Shown piece by piece: positions 34,590 through 42,331 of a DNA stretch of 64,000 nucleotides. Within the stretch, counting starts at the first letter, position 1; each line of letters opens with the position of its first letter. The position numbers and the translations under genes were made by a program. The notes under the pieces were generated by a model. The model did no database searches, was not told where the DNA came from, and saw only the letters and a program-made list of their open reading frames with translations. The DNA lies in the NCBI GenBank assembly GCA_018064645.1, contig JAGHUT010000045.1, positions 1-64,000 of the forward strand, in the 5' to 3' direction. The DNA is from Candidatus Crickella merdequi (GTDB lineage Bacteria; Bacillota; Clostridia; Peptostreptococcales; Anaerovoracaceae).

Positions 34590-35165
34590 TTATATTATTC
34601 CCTGCCACATAAGATCTATCGCTATTGCTGCAATATCGGGGTCAAACTGTTTGCCACTGCCTTCTTCTAATTCTCTGTGAATCTCTGCTTTTGTTTTCGG
34701 AACTGCATAGTGCCTTCCATTCTTCATAACATCGTAGGAATCTGCCACGCTTATTATTCTGGCGAGCATTGGAATAGTCTCTCCCTTTATGCCTTTCGGG
34801 TATCCCAAGCCATCGTATCTTTCGTGATGATGCAGTATCGCTTCTACGATTTCTTTTTTTCCTATAAAAGACTCTATATATTTTGCGCCAAGCTCACTGT
34901 GTCTGACGATTATGTTTCTTTCGTCTTTGGTCAGTCCTGTTGTTTTGTCCAGAATGGTTTTCGGTATAAACCATTTGCCCACATCATGAAGCAAAGCTGC
35001 GGACAGAAGAATATCCATCATAGTTTTGTCCTCTAAATACATTTCGCCTAGGGCTTTGCAGTATTCAGTTACTCGCTTGCTATGTTCATTCCTGACAGCA
35101 GCTTTGAGAATCATGTTTCTTTCTCTGCGTTTTTTAAATTTTTCAATTAATGATTGTATTGTCAT
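34590..35165 (-). CDS. HD-GYP domain protein
   Basis: 191 residues. ALLHDVGKWFIPKTIL carries the HD metal pair, ILHHHERYDGLGYPKGIKG the H-H-E and GYP motif, and RIISVADSYDVM the following helix, where the family usually has VAD-x-(F/Y)DA. HD-GYP proteins hydrolyse cyclic di-GMP or related nucleotides. There is no receiver or membrane domain; the first 25 residues are basic and helical. It is 80 bases downstream of the PAS regulator on the same strand, which suggests a signalling pair. Confidence 0.88.
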   Translation of the reverse strand: MTIQSLIEKFKKRRERNMILKAAVRNEHSKRVTEYCKALGEMYLEDKTMMDILLSAALLHDVGKWFIPKTILDKTTGLTKDERNIIVRHSELGAKYIESFIGKKEIVEAILHHHERYDGLGYPKGIKGETIPMLARIISVADSYDVMKNGRHYAVPKTKAEIHRELEEGSGKQFDPDIAAIAIDLMWQGII

Positions 35166-35245
35166 ATCATCCTCTTAAATATGTGTACTTACTTTGGATG
35201 TGTAAGTATTACATATTCGTCAGGACAGACTCTGCTAATCAGTGA

Positions 35246-36793
35246 CTAAAGCGTGACAAGGTTTGCTCCAACATATTCACTCCAGCTGTAGTCAGGCAGC
35301 AGCGGTTCATTTGGTTCAAACTTGCCGTTGATGTAATCGTAATAATCGCACTTTATGTGATGCGGTACGATTCGCTTATGGCCGCCATCGGATTCGACAA
35401 GGTAGCCGATGCCCAGTTCATTAAGCTCTGCAAGAAGTCTCGATGTAGTCTTGCGGTATCTTGCACTTGACTGCGGCGTAGGTGTCTCCTCCCAAAGACA
35501 GCCGATAGCCTCGCGACTGCTTAGAAAAGCTCCGTTTTTAACAATAAGCAGAGCAAGCAGCTCCTGTGCTTTGCCACTTCGCAGCCTTACACTCTTACCA
35601 TTAACAACCATGCGGAAGGATCCGAACAGGTTTACTGCAACATCCTTGAGCACCATCATGTGGTCGCTTTTGATAGCAGGAGAATGCAGCTCTGTGTAAT
35701 CGAAGCACATAAAGAACTTGCCCTTTGATATAGGTACTGCTGTAAGAAGAACATTGTTATAGCTGATAGCGTTCTTGCTTAACGAAAAGCCTATTCTCGA
35801 AAAAGCCTCGAAATCCGATCCTACTGAATCCGCTATAATCTTCATAACGTACTTCTTCACCCCTGCTCTGTCGCTTTCCACGGTGTAGCCAAGCAGCGCT
35901 TCAAGAGTATCCGTCAGATTCATTCGAATGTTCAGAGGAGTTGTAAAAGGCGAATATTCCATCAGGTTAATGCAGGTTACTGTCTCCCCGATCGTATCCA
36001 CCTCGTATACATCTTCCGCAAATTGTTTGAGCAGACTCCTTCCGTAATTAATGCTTTTTTCGGCACTCTCTCTTTTGCCGTCTTCGATTCTGAACGAACA
36101 AATAAAGCGGCACTCATCTTCCCCGCTTTCGTTGATTCTTTCGATCCAAAGCTCCGCCGGTAAAGAGACACCACTTGGGTTTACCACAGTGCAGTGAACC
36201 TTTCCGGAAAACTCTGCACGATACGCCTTATATATTGCTTTTTTTACCTTATTGCGATCATTTATCGCAATATACTCCATCACCGATGTCTGTCTGACCG
36301 CGGCCCCGAAATATCGCTCTGCATAACCATTGGTTCCGATAATGCGTCCCTCTTTAGTACCTTCCACCTTGATCTGCGCTATAGGCCTGTTGTCAATGCG
36401 CTGTGCTGATAATTTCGCAACTGCATCTGAGATATCGCAGATAATCGCAAAACCTCGCAGATGTTTATCTTCGGACCTTTTGGAGGCCATTGTCTCGGCT
36501 ACATATATGCTTTCACCATCTTTATTCAGCATTCGATATGTAATGCTGTCACAGCGCTCCCTGTCCATGAAGCCAGAAAAAAATCTATTATATTCCTCAG
36601 TATCCTCTGGATGAACCAGGCACGTGTACTTGCTTTCAATTGTTTCTGTCAGCTCCCATGCTCTATAGCCAATCATGCTGCAGAGATTATCATTTGCAAA
36701 CTCCATATGGACAGGTTTATCGAGATAGCATCTGCGATATCCGCCCACATAATTCTCTAGTATGTTCTCAGTCGTCTCTTCGTATCGTTCCAT
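35246..36793 (-). CDS. PAS-domain regulator with C-terminal winged-helix (OmpR/BTAD-like) DNA-binding domain
   Basis: 515 residues from MERYEETTENIL. An N-terminal PAS domain (about 15-125) has the NDNLCSMIGYRAWEL and YRMLNKDGESIYVAETMAS patterns. A second, weaker sensory region follows (about 140-370). The C-terminus (about 395-510) reads AVNLFGSFRMVVNGKSVRLRSGKAQELLALLIVKNGAFLSS, the start of winged-helix domains of SARP/BTAD-type regulators. Such a one-protein sensor-regulator is uncommon. No kinase or receiver domain was seen. GAGGTG lies six bases before the chosen start. Confidence 0.75.
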   Translation of the reverse strand: MERYEETTENILENYVGGYRRCYLDKPVHMEFANDNLCSMIGYRAWELTETIESKYTCLVHPEDTEEYNRFFSGFMDRERCDSITYRMLNKDGESIYVAETMASKRSEDKHLRGFAIICDISDAVAKLSAQRIDNRPIAQIKVEGTKEGRIIGTNGYAERYFGAAVRQTSVMEYIAINDRNKVKKAIYKAYRAEFSGKVHCTVVNPSGVSLPAELWIERINESGEDECRFICSFRIEDGKRESAEKSINYGRSLLKQFAEDVYEVDTIGETVTCINLMEYSPFTTPLNIRMNLTDTLEALLGYTVESDRAGVKKYVMKIIADSVGSDFEAFSRIGFSLSKNAISYNNVLLTAVPISKGKFFMCFDYTELHSPAIKSDHMMVLKDVAVNLFGSFRMVVNGKSVRLRSGKAQELLALLIVKNGAFLSSREAIGCLWEETPTPQSSARYRKTTSRLLAELNELGIGYLVESDGGHKRIVPHHIKCDYYDYINGKFEPNEPLLPDYSWSEYVGANLVTL

Positions 36794-37257
36794 TTTTTCA
36801 CCTCTGCAGTATTGTAGCACAAATTTGCATCAGTTCAATTTGTCGATGCATCTCTGTTACATTTTTGCCGAGATGCTATCGTTGAAGGAAAGCTGGTCCT
36901 CTGCCAAGTCTATATTATATGCCGTTGGTGAGAGGGCACGGTTTGAGCAACTGTTTGATGCAATAAGGGTAGCTTAAAAACATTTTTGTACTATGGGGAT
37001 TTGCTGTCATTCATCATCAAAAGTGCTTAGCAATGTATGTTGAAACAAAGGACCAATTTCCTGCTGTTATACTACCTTACTCCCCGTCCATCTTTTCGTA
37101 AAAAGTGACAAATCTGTGACTCCTCCCATCCCTTGCCCATCTGCCCCCGTCCAACAAAGCGTGCCGCCGGATTTTCAAGCCTTATATCCAGGCGATGTAT
37201 TGTGGATATACATAGCAGATTCTTCATTTGGGCTATATTCGCATTTTCGAAAATCGC
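36794..37257. other. Gene-poor stretch upstream of the PAS regulator
   Basis: No convincing gene. The ORFs in the track are short, overlap on both strands and lack ribosome binding sites. TATAAT on the minus strand at 36914-36919 is a possible -10 for the PAS regulator, without a good -35. On the plus strand TGTTATACT near 37065 is an extended -10 look-alike that would yield a short RNA ending at the hairpin at 37258. Confidence 0.4.
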
Positions 37258-37283
37258 GCACCAAAAAATTGGTGCTCTTTTTT
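37258..37283 (+). terminator. Terminator-like hairpin at the head of the tandem repeats
   Basis: GCACCAA and TTGGTGC around AAAA, followed by TCTTTTTT. Its right half is the partial first copy of the repeat array, so the array may have grown from a terminator. Confidence 0.6.
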
Positions 37284-37434
37284 CACTTTTCCCCGTATAT
37301 GCCCAAACACATGGTGCGCATTTTTCATTTTTCCCATATATGCCCAAACACATGGTGCACATTTTTCACTTTCCCCCATATATGCCCAAACACATGGTGC
37401 ACATTTTTCATTTTTCCCGTATATGCCCAAACAC
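37268..37434. repeat. Tandem repeat array, 41-42 base unit
   Basis: ATATGCCCAAACACATGGTG begins at 37297, 37338 and 37380, and a partial unit begins at 37421, so spacing is 41, 42 and 41 bases. A partial unit also precedes the first. Each unit ends in GCACATTTTTCA and a T-rich, C-rich tail. Copies differ at only a few positions. Because units of 41 break the reading frame, the cysteine-containing ORFs drawn across it in the track are unlikely to be genes. Confidence 0.9.
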
Positions 37435-37610
37435 AAAAAAGGCGCTATCTCCCCGCCGCAAACAAAAAAAGGAAGCCATTTGGTTGTCGGTGAGACTGAG
37501 CAGCAATTACTCAGCAGCCGCAACTATGGCTTCTCTATCTTTTGCCGCAGGTTGTCCCACGCAGAAGATATCATCAAAAGCGCAGGGCATTTCCCGATTT
37601 TTTCCACACC

Positions 37611-37639
37611 TTGCGCAAACTTCATCAATGCTATACAAT
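37611..37639 (+). promoter_or_regulatory. Candidate promoter of tRNA-Thr
   Basis: TTGCGC, 17 bases, TACAAT, about 46 bases before the tRNA. A moderate match. Confidence 0.5.
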
Positions 37640-37644
37640 AAAAA

Positions 37645-37674
37645 AAGCGACTTGATAAGCTAGTCGCTTATCAA
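37645..37674. other. Two overlapping, mutually exclusive hairpins before tRNA-Thr
   Basis: AAGCGACT (37645-37652) pairs with AGTCGCTT (37662-37669). TTGATAAGC (37652-37660) pairs equally well with GCTTATCAA (37666-37674). Each is perfect, and they cannot form together. On the minus strand the first is followed by seven Ts and would act as a terminator. It lies between the predicted promoter and the tRNA. Confidence 0.7.
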
Positions 37675-37685
37675 TCAAATAATTT

Positions 37686-37760
37686 GCTGGTGTGGCTCAA
37701 AGGTAGAGCAACGCATTCGTAATGCGTGGGCTGCGGGTTCGATTCCCGCCACCAGCTCCA
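37686..37760 (+). tRNA. tRNA-Thr (anticodon CGU)
   Basis: Complete cloverleaf: acceptor GCTGGTG/CACCAGC, D arm GCTC/GAGC, anticodon stem ACGCA/TGCGT with loop TTCGTAA (anticodon CGT at 37718-37720, reading ACG), T arm GCGGG TTCGATT CCCGC, discriminator T and encoded CCA. All stems are perfectly paired. Confidence 0.96.
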
Positions 37761-37764
37761 GCGA

Positions 37765-37798
37765 AAAAGAGGAGAAGCCATGCTTCTCTTCTTTTGTT
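37765..37798 (+). terminator. Terminator after tRNA-Thr
   Basis: AAGAGGAGAAGC and GCTTCTCTTCTT pair over 12 positions with one wobble around CAT and run into TTGTT. The U-run is short. Confidence 0.7.
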
Positions 37799-37836
37799 AT
37801 GCAAGAAGATATTCTTGATCTGCAATAGAATTTTGC

Positions 37837-37865
37837 TTGACAATAGGTGAACTGTATCCTAAACT
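37837..37865 (+). promoter_or_regulatory. Sigma-A promoter with no gene downstream
   Basis: Perfect TTGACA (37837-37842), 17 bases, TAAACT (37860-37865). No ORF with a ribosome binding site follows; a short structured RNA does. Confidence 0.65.
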
Positions 37866-37871
37866 CCTATT

Positions 37872-37936
37872 AAGATTACTGATGGATTTGGCATGAGAAA
37901 CAATTCTCTGACCGATATTGCCATCGGTAATTTTTT
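37872..37936 (+). ncRNA. Candidate small RNA, about 65 bases
   Basis: From the predicted start near 37872 the RNA would hold a small hairpin (GAGAA ACAA TTCTC, 37895-37908), then ACCGAT ATTGCC ATCGGT (37911-37928) followed by AATTTTTT, an intrinsic terminator. Promoter, short body and terminator are the features expected of a bacterial small RNA. It matches no RNA family I know. An ORF on the other strand (37876-38115) covers it but starts with TTG, lacks a ribosome binding site and looks like chance. Confidence 0.45.
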
Positions 37937-38148
37937 ATGTTTGTAATATCATAGAAACAATCACCCTTTGCAATTCTTTTGATTGAACGATACACCGCTT
38001 TTGGCAGATCGTTCAACCAAGCCAAGGTCTTTTGCGGGAATACTGTCAGCGTAACTCGCAATGTTTTCGATGTTTTCCTATCTACAGATATGGATAGATG
38101 TCCCTGGGAGAACAATTTTGATAAGTATTAGTTCTTCACAAAGCGAAG
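37937..38148. other. Stretch without a supported gene
   Basis: Only the 79-codon minus-strand ORF is open here. Its translation (for example AVYRSIKRIAKGDCFYDIT) is protein-like but I cannot place it. It may be a remnant of a lost gene. No promoter or terminator is seen for it. Confidence 0.3.
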
Positions 38149-38332
38149 TTGGCGTATACGGGCGTAAGGTCTCTTTTGGGACCCGGTGAAAACGCGGCAA
38201 AGCCGCTTCTCTAGAACGTAAACGTCACTATAGAAGAGTAGGGTCTCTTTTGAGACCCGTTTTTTACCCAAAACACTTTAATTTAGGGTTAATACCGGGT
38301 CCTGACAAAGAGGTTAATCGCATATACGCCAG
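38149..38332. repeat. Structured intergenic element, copy B
   Basis: 184 bases, related to copy A (19945-20139). The ends TGGCGTATA (38150-38158) and TATACGCCA (38323-38331) are a perfect 9-base inverted repeat. Inside, GGACCCGG (38179-38186) pairs with CCGGGTCC (38295-38302). In copy A the same positions read GAGACCCG and CGGGTCTC, so both sides changed and pairing was kept. The centre is the terminator hairpin GGGTCTC TTTT GAGACCC plus TTTTTT. CTATAGAAGAG and TATACGCCAGAAA are shared word for word with copy A. No coding capacity. It lies in the convergent gap between the tRNA region and hydA. Confidence 0.75.
38241..38265 (+). terminator. Intrinsic terminator inside element B
   Basis: GGGTCTC TTTT GAGACCC, perfect 7-base stem, then G and six Ts on the plus strand. 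It differs from the copy A hairpin only in the loop. Confidence 0.85.
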
Positions 38333-38519
38333 AAATGAATTTATTCTTCGGTTGTAAAGTCTTTCTTTGACGCTGCTTCAATTTGAACGAGTCGTCTGGA
38401 ACACGGTTTTTTCCCTATGGGAGCCTCACCCTCGATATTACATCCATGATATTGCATCAACAACAGAATATACTTAAGCTTTTTTGCAAAAATTTTCCCT
38501 ATATTAACTGAGCCATTCA

Positions 38520-38567
38520 ATTTACATCCCTCGGAAGCCGGTTAGCTGGTTCGAAATGGATGTAAAT
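38520..38567. other. Long hairpin with 10-base perfect ends
   Basis: ATTTACATCC (38520-38529) and GGATGTAAAT (38558-38567) are perfect complements around a 28-base centre that can form a second, wobble-rich stem (AGCCGG with CTGGTT). No U-run follows. Function unknown. The stretch 38333-38519 to its left shows nothing I can name. Confidence 0.6.
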
Positions 38568-38598
38568 ATGCGGGCGAGCGGCGTATTGGGAAGAATCG

Positions 38599-38672
38599 GC
38601 TGTCCCGCCGACTGCCGATGTCCTGGACCAACACGAGCTGTCCCGCCGACGTCGATGTCCTGGACCAACAGA
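38599..38672. repeat. Two tandem copies of a 38-base unit
   Basis: GCTGTCCCGCCGAC begins at 38599 and 38637, and each is followed by a related GATGTCCTGGACCAACA stretch. The second copy lacks a few bases. The unit contains the small palindrome GTCCTGGAC... and is richer in G+C than its surroundings. It sits just before the hydA terminator. Confidence 0.85.
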
Positions 38673-38699
38673 AAAGGGCTCGCTTATGCGAACCCTTTT
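38673..38699. terminator. Terminator after hydA
   Basis: AAAAGGGCTCGC TTAT GCGAACCCTTTTT; the stem holds with one mismatch-wobble, and U-runs exist on both strands. It closes the hydrogenase operon on the minus strand, 32 bases after hydA. Confidence 0.88.
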
Positions 38700-38731
38700 T
38701 GCTTACCTATTCATTTACGCATTCTGCCAGC

Positions 38732-40456
38732 CTACAGACTCCACTTTGTCTGGTCTGTATGAAGCAGATGATGTGACTTCTCTGACAGTGGCTCGCCGAA
38801 GTACTCTTCGTACATTGCAGCGACCTCCTTGTTCTCGTGAGAATAACGGATTGCGTTGCTCTCATCAAGGGCATTCAGGATATCACCTCTGTCATGTGCC
38901 AGTTCAAGGCCATCGTGGATAGGCTGACCGCCACCACCGGCACATCCGCCTGGGCAGGCCATGATTTCAACGAAATCAACATCAGTCTTGCCCTTGAGAA
39001 TTGACTGGATGAGCGCATCTGCATTTGCAAGACCGCTGGCTACAGCTGTTCTGACTGTTGTGCCGCCAACCTCGTAGCTGGCTTCAGACCACGCCTGTCC
39101 CGGATTGTCGTATTTTTTGAATGCTGCAGGATCTGGATTCTTTCCCTCTACCAGGAATGCCGCACTTCTGAGGGCTGCCTCCATAACGCCGCCTGTTCCT
39201 CCGAAGATTACAGCGGCACCGGTGCCGGAGCCGAGAGGTGAATCGAAAGGAATCTCCTCGAGGGATGCAATATCAACAGGTCTCAGAAGTCTTGTAAGTT
39301 CACGGGTTGTGAGAACAAGGTCAACATCCTTGATTCCGCCTTCAGCATCAACATCCTGAACCTCAGGAACATCACACTCATACTTCTTAGCTGTACAAGG
39401 CATGATCGAAATGCAGAAAATCTTCGACGGATCTACACCGTTTTTCTCTGCGAAATAACTCTTTGTTACTGCACCGAACATCTGCTGTGGTGACTTAGCT
39501 GATGAGAGCTGTCCAACCAGCTCTGGATACTTGATTTTTATGAATCTTACCCAGCCTGGGCAGCATGAAGTGAACATTGGAAGCTTTGCATCTTTGTCGC
39601 CCAGCTTCTTAAGAAGCTCTGAACCCTCTTCCATGATTGTGAGGTCGGCAGTGAAGTTTGTATCGAATACGTAGTCGACGCCAAGGGACTTGATTGCCGC
39701 AGCCATTCTGCCCTCTGTTGCCAGCTCTGCCGGCAGGCCAGCAGCCTCGCCGTATGCTGAACGTACAGCAGGCGCAACCTGAACAACTGTAATCATGTCA
39801 GGATCCTCTACTGCATCGTAGAATTTCTTTGTGTCATCTCTTACATAGAGCGCACCAGTTGGACAGTGAGTGATGCACTGGCCGCAAAGTGCGCAAATCT
39901 CCAGAAAATGCTTCTTGGCCGGATTGATTCCCACCTTCGCGTTTTTTCCTGTTCCCAGGAGATCCCACACATTCATGCCCTGGACTCTATCGCATACGTT
40001 GATGCAGCGGAAGCACTGAATGCACTTTGAGTTATCTCTCTCAAGGATTCTGCTTGACTTCCATCTGTTAGGTCTTGCATCAACCTCCTCGATGTGGCGG
40101 GTCATGTTGAGTTCCTTCGCAACCTCCTGAAGCTGGCAGTTGCCGTCTCTTACGCATGAGAGACAGTCTGTCTTGTGCTGCGAGAAGATAAGTTCAAGAT
40201 TAATTCTTCTAGCGTATCTTGTGCTCTTTGTATCTGTGTGAACAACCATGCCCTCCTCGCACTCTGTGTTGCAGGAAGCCATCAGCTTGTCCACGCCTTC
40301 AATCTCCACGAGACAGATTCTGCACGCAGCAACCTCGTTGAGCTCCTTGAGGTAGCACAGTGTAGGAATGTGAATTCCATTAGCTCTTGCCGCCTCGAGA
40401 ATCGTTGTATGTTCTTCTACCGCAATCTGCTTGCCGTTAATTGTAAGATTTACCAT
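38732..40456 (-). CDS. hydA: [FeFe]-hydrogenase catalytic subunit
   Basis: 574 residues. Iron-sulfur domains come first: [2Fe-2S] (CYLKEL ... CRICLVEI ... CNTEC), a His-Cys [4Fe-4S] (HKTDCLSCVRDGNC) and two ferredoxin-type clusters (CIQCFRCINVC, CALCGQCITHCP). The H-cluster domain has all three signatures: TSCCPGWVRF, MPCTAKKYE and EIMACPGGCAGGGGQP. Reduces protons or oxidises H2. Start at 40456 is chosen by the family N-terminus MVNLTINGKQIAVEE and the upstream GGAGG; the track extends it by 20 codons. It overlaps the upstream flavoprotein gene by 7 bases, so the two are coupled. Confidence 0.96.
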   Translation of the reverse strand: MVNLTINGKQIAVEEHTTILEAARANGIHIPTLCYLKELNEVAACRICLVEIEGVDKLMASCNTECEEGMVVHTDTKSTRYARRINLELIFSQHKTDCLSCVRDGNCQLQEVAKELNMTRHIEEVDARPNRWKSSRILERDNSKCIQCFRCINVCDRVQGMNVWDLLGTGKNAKVGINPAKKHFLEICALCGQCITHCPTGALYVRDDTKKFYDAVEDPDMITVVQVAPAVRSAYGEAAGLPAELATEGRMAAAIKSLGVDYVFDTNFTADLTIMEEGSELLKKLGDKDAKLPMFTSCCPGWVRFIKIKYPELVGQLSSAKSPQQMFGAVTKSYFAEKNGVDPSKIFCISIMPCTAKKYECDVPEVQDVDAEGGIKDVDLVLTTRELTRLLRPVDIASLEEIPFDSPLGSGTGAAVIFGGTGGVMEAALRSAAFLVEGKNPDPAAFKKYDNPGQAWSEASYEVGGTTVRTAVASGLANADALIQSILKGKTDVDFVEIMACPGGCAGGGGQPIHDGLELAHDRGDILNALDESNAIRYSHENKEVAAMYEEYFGEPLSEKSHHLLHTDQTKWSL

Positions 40457-42273
40457 GATGTACGACCTCCTTTGACAGCTCCCATTCCGTGATGATCGCA
40501 GCGCAGGCATCTGCCGCACTCCTGCTTAAGCTCCTGACAAGTCATGTTCTGCTCGATAAGGGTAAAATCAGATTTTCTCTCTGCTGCTTCTCTCTCCGGC
40601 AGATCGATACGTCCTGTCTTGCCGAGGATTCCAACACCCGGTGCAGGAATCTCAACATCTCTTGCTATCTCATGATGGAAGCCTAGAGCCTCGTCGATAT
40701 TTGCTGCAGCAGTCTTGCCGGCTTCGATAGCTCTGATGATTGTTGCAGGACCATCTACACAGTCTCCGCCTGAGAAAATCATTCCGCTGTCGCCGATGAG
40801 TGTGTTGAAGCCTGCAAGGATTTTTCCTCTGTTAGTAGGAACGCCGGCCTGAGCGAAATCGCCTGAATCGATAGCCTGTCCAATGGCAGCGATAACATAA
40901 TCGCACTCGAGAGTAACTTCAGGCTTGTCAGCCTTAACAGGCTTTGGACGACCTCTGTCATAAGCACCTGGAATCTGAGGCTGAACTACAAGAGCTTTTA
41001 CTTTGCCCTCTTCGTCTGTCTCAATGCGAACAGGAGCCATCATTGGCATTACTTCGCAGGTCTCAGCGATTGCGCCTTCAACCTCTTCAGGAAGAGCTGT
41101 CATATCGCTGATTCTACGACGGTATACGCATGTAACCTTCTCTGCGCCAAGACGCATTGCGGTTCTTGTGCAGTCCATAGCTACGTTGCCGCCGCCGATG
41201 ATTGCAACCTTCTTGCCCTTGAAGTCAGGACGGTTGCCGTCTCCCATTGCTCTTAGAAGGGCTACAGCGGAGAGCACGTTCTCAGCATTCTCTCCCTCGA
41301 TGCCCAGTGTGTTAGCTGCGTGAGCACCGATTGAAAGGTAGATTGCGTCGTACTCCTCCTTCATCTTAGCGAACTTCTCACTGTCGATAGCGTAATCAGT
41401 CTTTGCAACGACACCGGTCTTGAGAATTGCGTTGATATCGGCATCAAGATACTCATTAGGAAGTCTGTATCTTGGAATTCCATATCTCATCATTCCGCCA
41501 AGCTGAGATCTTTTATCAAAAACATCTACCTGGTGTCCCATAAGCTGCAGGAAGTACGCAGTAGTAAGGCCTGAGGGACCTCCGCCGACAACGGCAATTT
41601 TCTTGCCTGTTGAAGGCATACACTCTGGTGGCGCAACCTCGCCGGCACCCTCAACTACAGCTCTCTTGATTCCGCGAATATTAACTGATGCGTCCACGAT
41701 ATTTCTTCTGCATACATGCTCACATGGGTGCTCACATACGAGAGCGCAGGCAGCAGGAAAAGGATTGTCGTAGCGGATAACCCTAACGGCATCCTCATAT
41801 CTTCCTTCCTTAGCCAGAGCAATGTAGCCTGGAATATCAACATGTGCAGGGCATCCTGCAACACATGGAATCGGTTTAAAGGAAGCGATACACTTGCCCT
41901 TTTTGACATGTGACTCAATGTCATCCATAATTGCTTCAATTGAATTGAAAATCGCCTCTGCTGACGCAGAACCGATTGCGCAGTCAGCACTGATCTTAAT
42001 GCTCTCAAGAAGATCCTTGAGTTCTTTGATGTCTGACTCCTGGCCATCACCAACCTCAATTCTCTCGAGCATCTCGGCTGCCCTTGCAAGACCAATTCTG
42101 CAAGGTACGCACTTACCACAGCTCTGTGCGAGGCACTGTCTGGCATATGCCGCACACTGGCTTACCGGACAGTTACCAGCGGCCGCAACATTGCTTCCTC
42201 TGATACCAATCTGGTGAAGATCCTTCATGGAAATTTCCATGCTTGAATCACGTAGAATCTGTTGTCTACTCAT
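40450..42273 (-). CDS. NuoF-type [4Fe-4S] domain fused to a GltD/NfnB-like NAD(P)H flavoprotein
   Basis: 607 residues. Residues about 30-120 resemble the C-terminal cluster domain of NuoF (SCGKCVPCRIG ... DCAIGSA), without its FMN/NADH domain. Then come the dihydropyrimidine dehydrogenase-type cluster domain (CVAGCPAHVDIPGYIALAKEG, CEHPCEHVCRR) and two nucleotide-binding folds (VVGGGPSGLTTAYFL for FAD, IIGGGNVAMDCTRTA for NAD(P)). The C-terminus adds CQELKQECGRCLRCDHHG. It most likely feeds electrons from NAD(P)H, perhaps with ferredoxin, to the HydA encoded right after it. Electron bifurcation is a possibility only. GAGGG precedes the start. Confidence 0.85.
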   Translation of the reverse strand: MSRQQILRDSSMEISMKDLHQIGIRGSNVAAAGNCPVSQCAAYARQCLAQSCGKCVPCRIGLARAAEMLERIEVGDGQESDIKELKDLLESIKISADCAIGSASAEAIFNSIEAIMDDIESHVKKGKCIASFKPIPCVAGCPAHVDIPGYIALAKEGRYEDAVRVIRYDNPFPAACALVCEHPCEHVCRRNIVDASVNIRGIKRAVVEGAGEVAPPECMPSTGKKIAVVGGGPSGLTTAYFLQLMGHQVDVFDKRSQLGGMMRYGIPRYRLPNEYLDADINAILKTGVVAKTDYAIDSEKFAKMKEEYDAIYLSIGAHAANTLGIEGENAENVLSAVALLRAMGDGNRPDFKGKKVAIIGGGNVAMDCTRTAMRLGAEKVTCVYRRRISDMTALPEEVEGAIAETCEVMPMMAPVRIETDEEGKVKALVVQPQIPGAYDRGRPKPVKADKPEVTLECDYVIAAIGQAIDSGDFAQAGVPTNRGKILAGFNTLIGDSGMIFSGGDCVDGPATIIRAIEAGKTAAANIDEALGFHHEIARDVEIPAPGVGILGKTGRIDLPEREAAERKSDFTLIEQNMTCQELKQECGRCLRCDHHGMGAVKGGRTSW

Positions 42274-42331
42274 TTTTATCCCTCTAATACATTTCCAAAC
42301 ATTATCGTACAATGCTTCTTCAGCACAAAAG

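Noticed and set aside
37268-37434. CRISPR-like array
   Set aside because: The units abut with no variable spacers, copies are of 41-42 bases in full, and no cas genes are present.
37233-37523. Minus-strand ORF of 96 codons with repeated CAPCVWAYMG stretches
   Set aside because: The pattern is only the tandem DNA repeat read as protein. Unit lengths of 41 bases shift the frame, there is no ribosome binding site, and other frames are equally open.
37876-38115. 79-codon minus-strand ORF
   Set aside because: It begins with TTG, has no ribosome binding site, matches no family I know and covers the small-RNA candidate. Kept only as a possible remnant.
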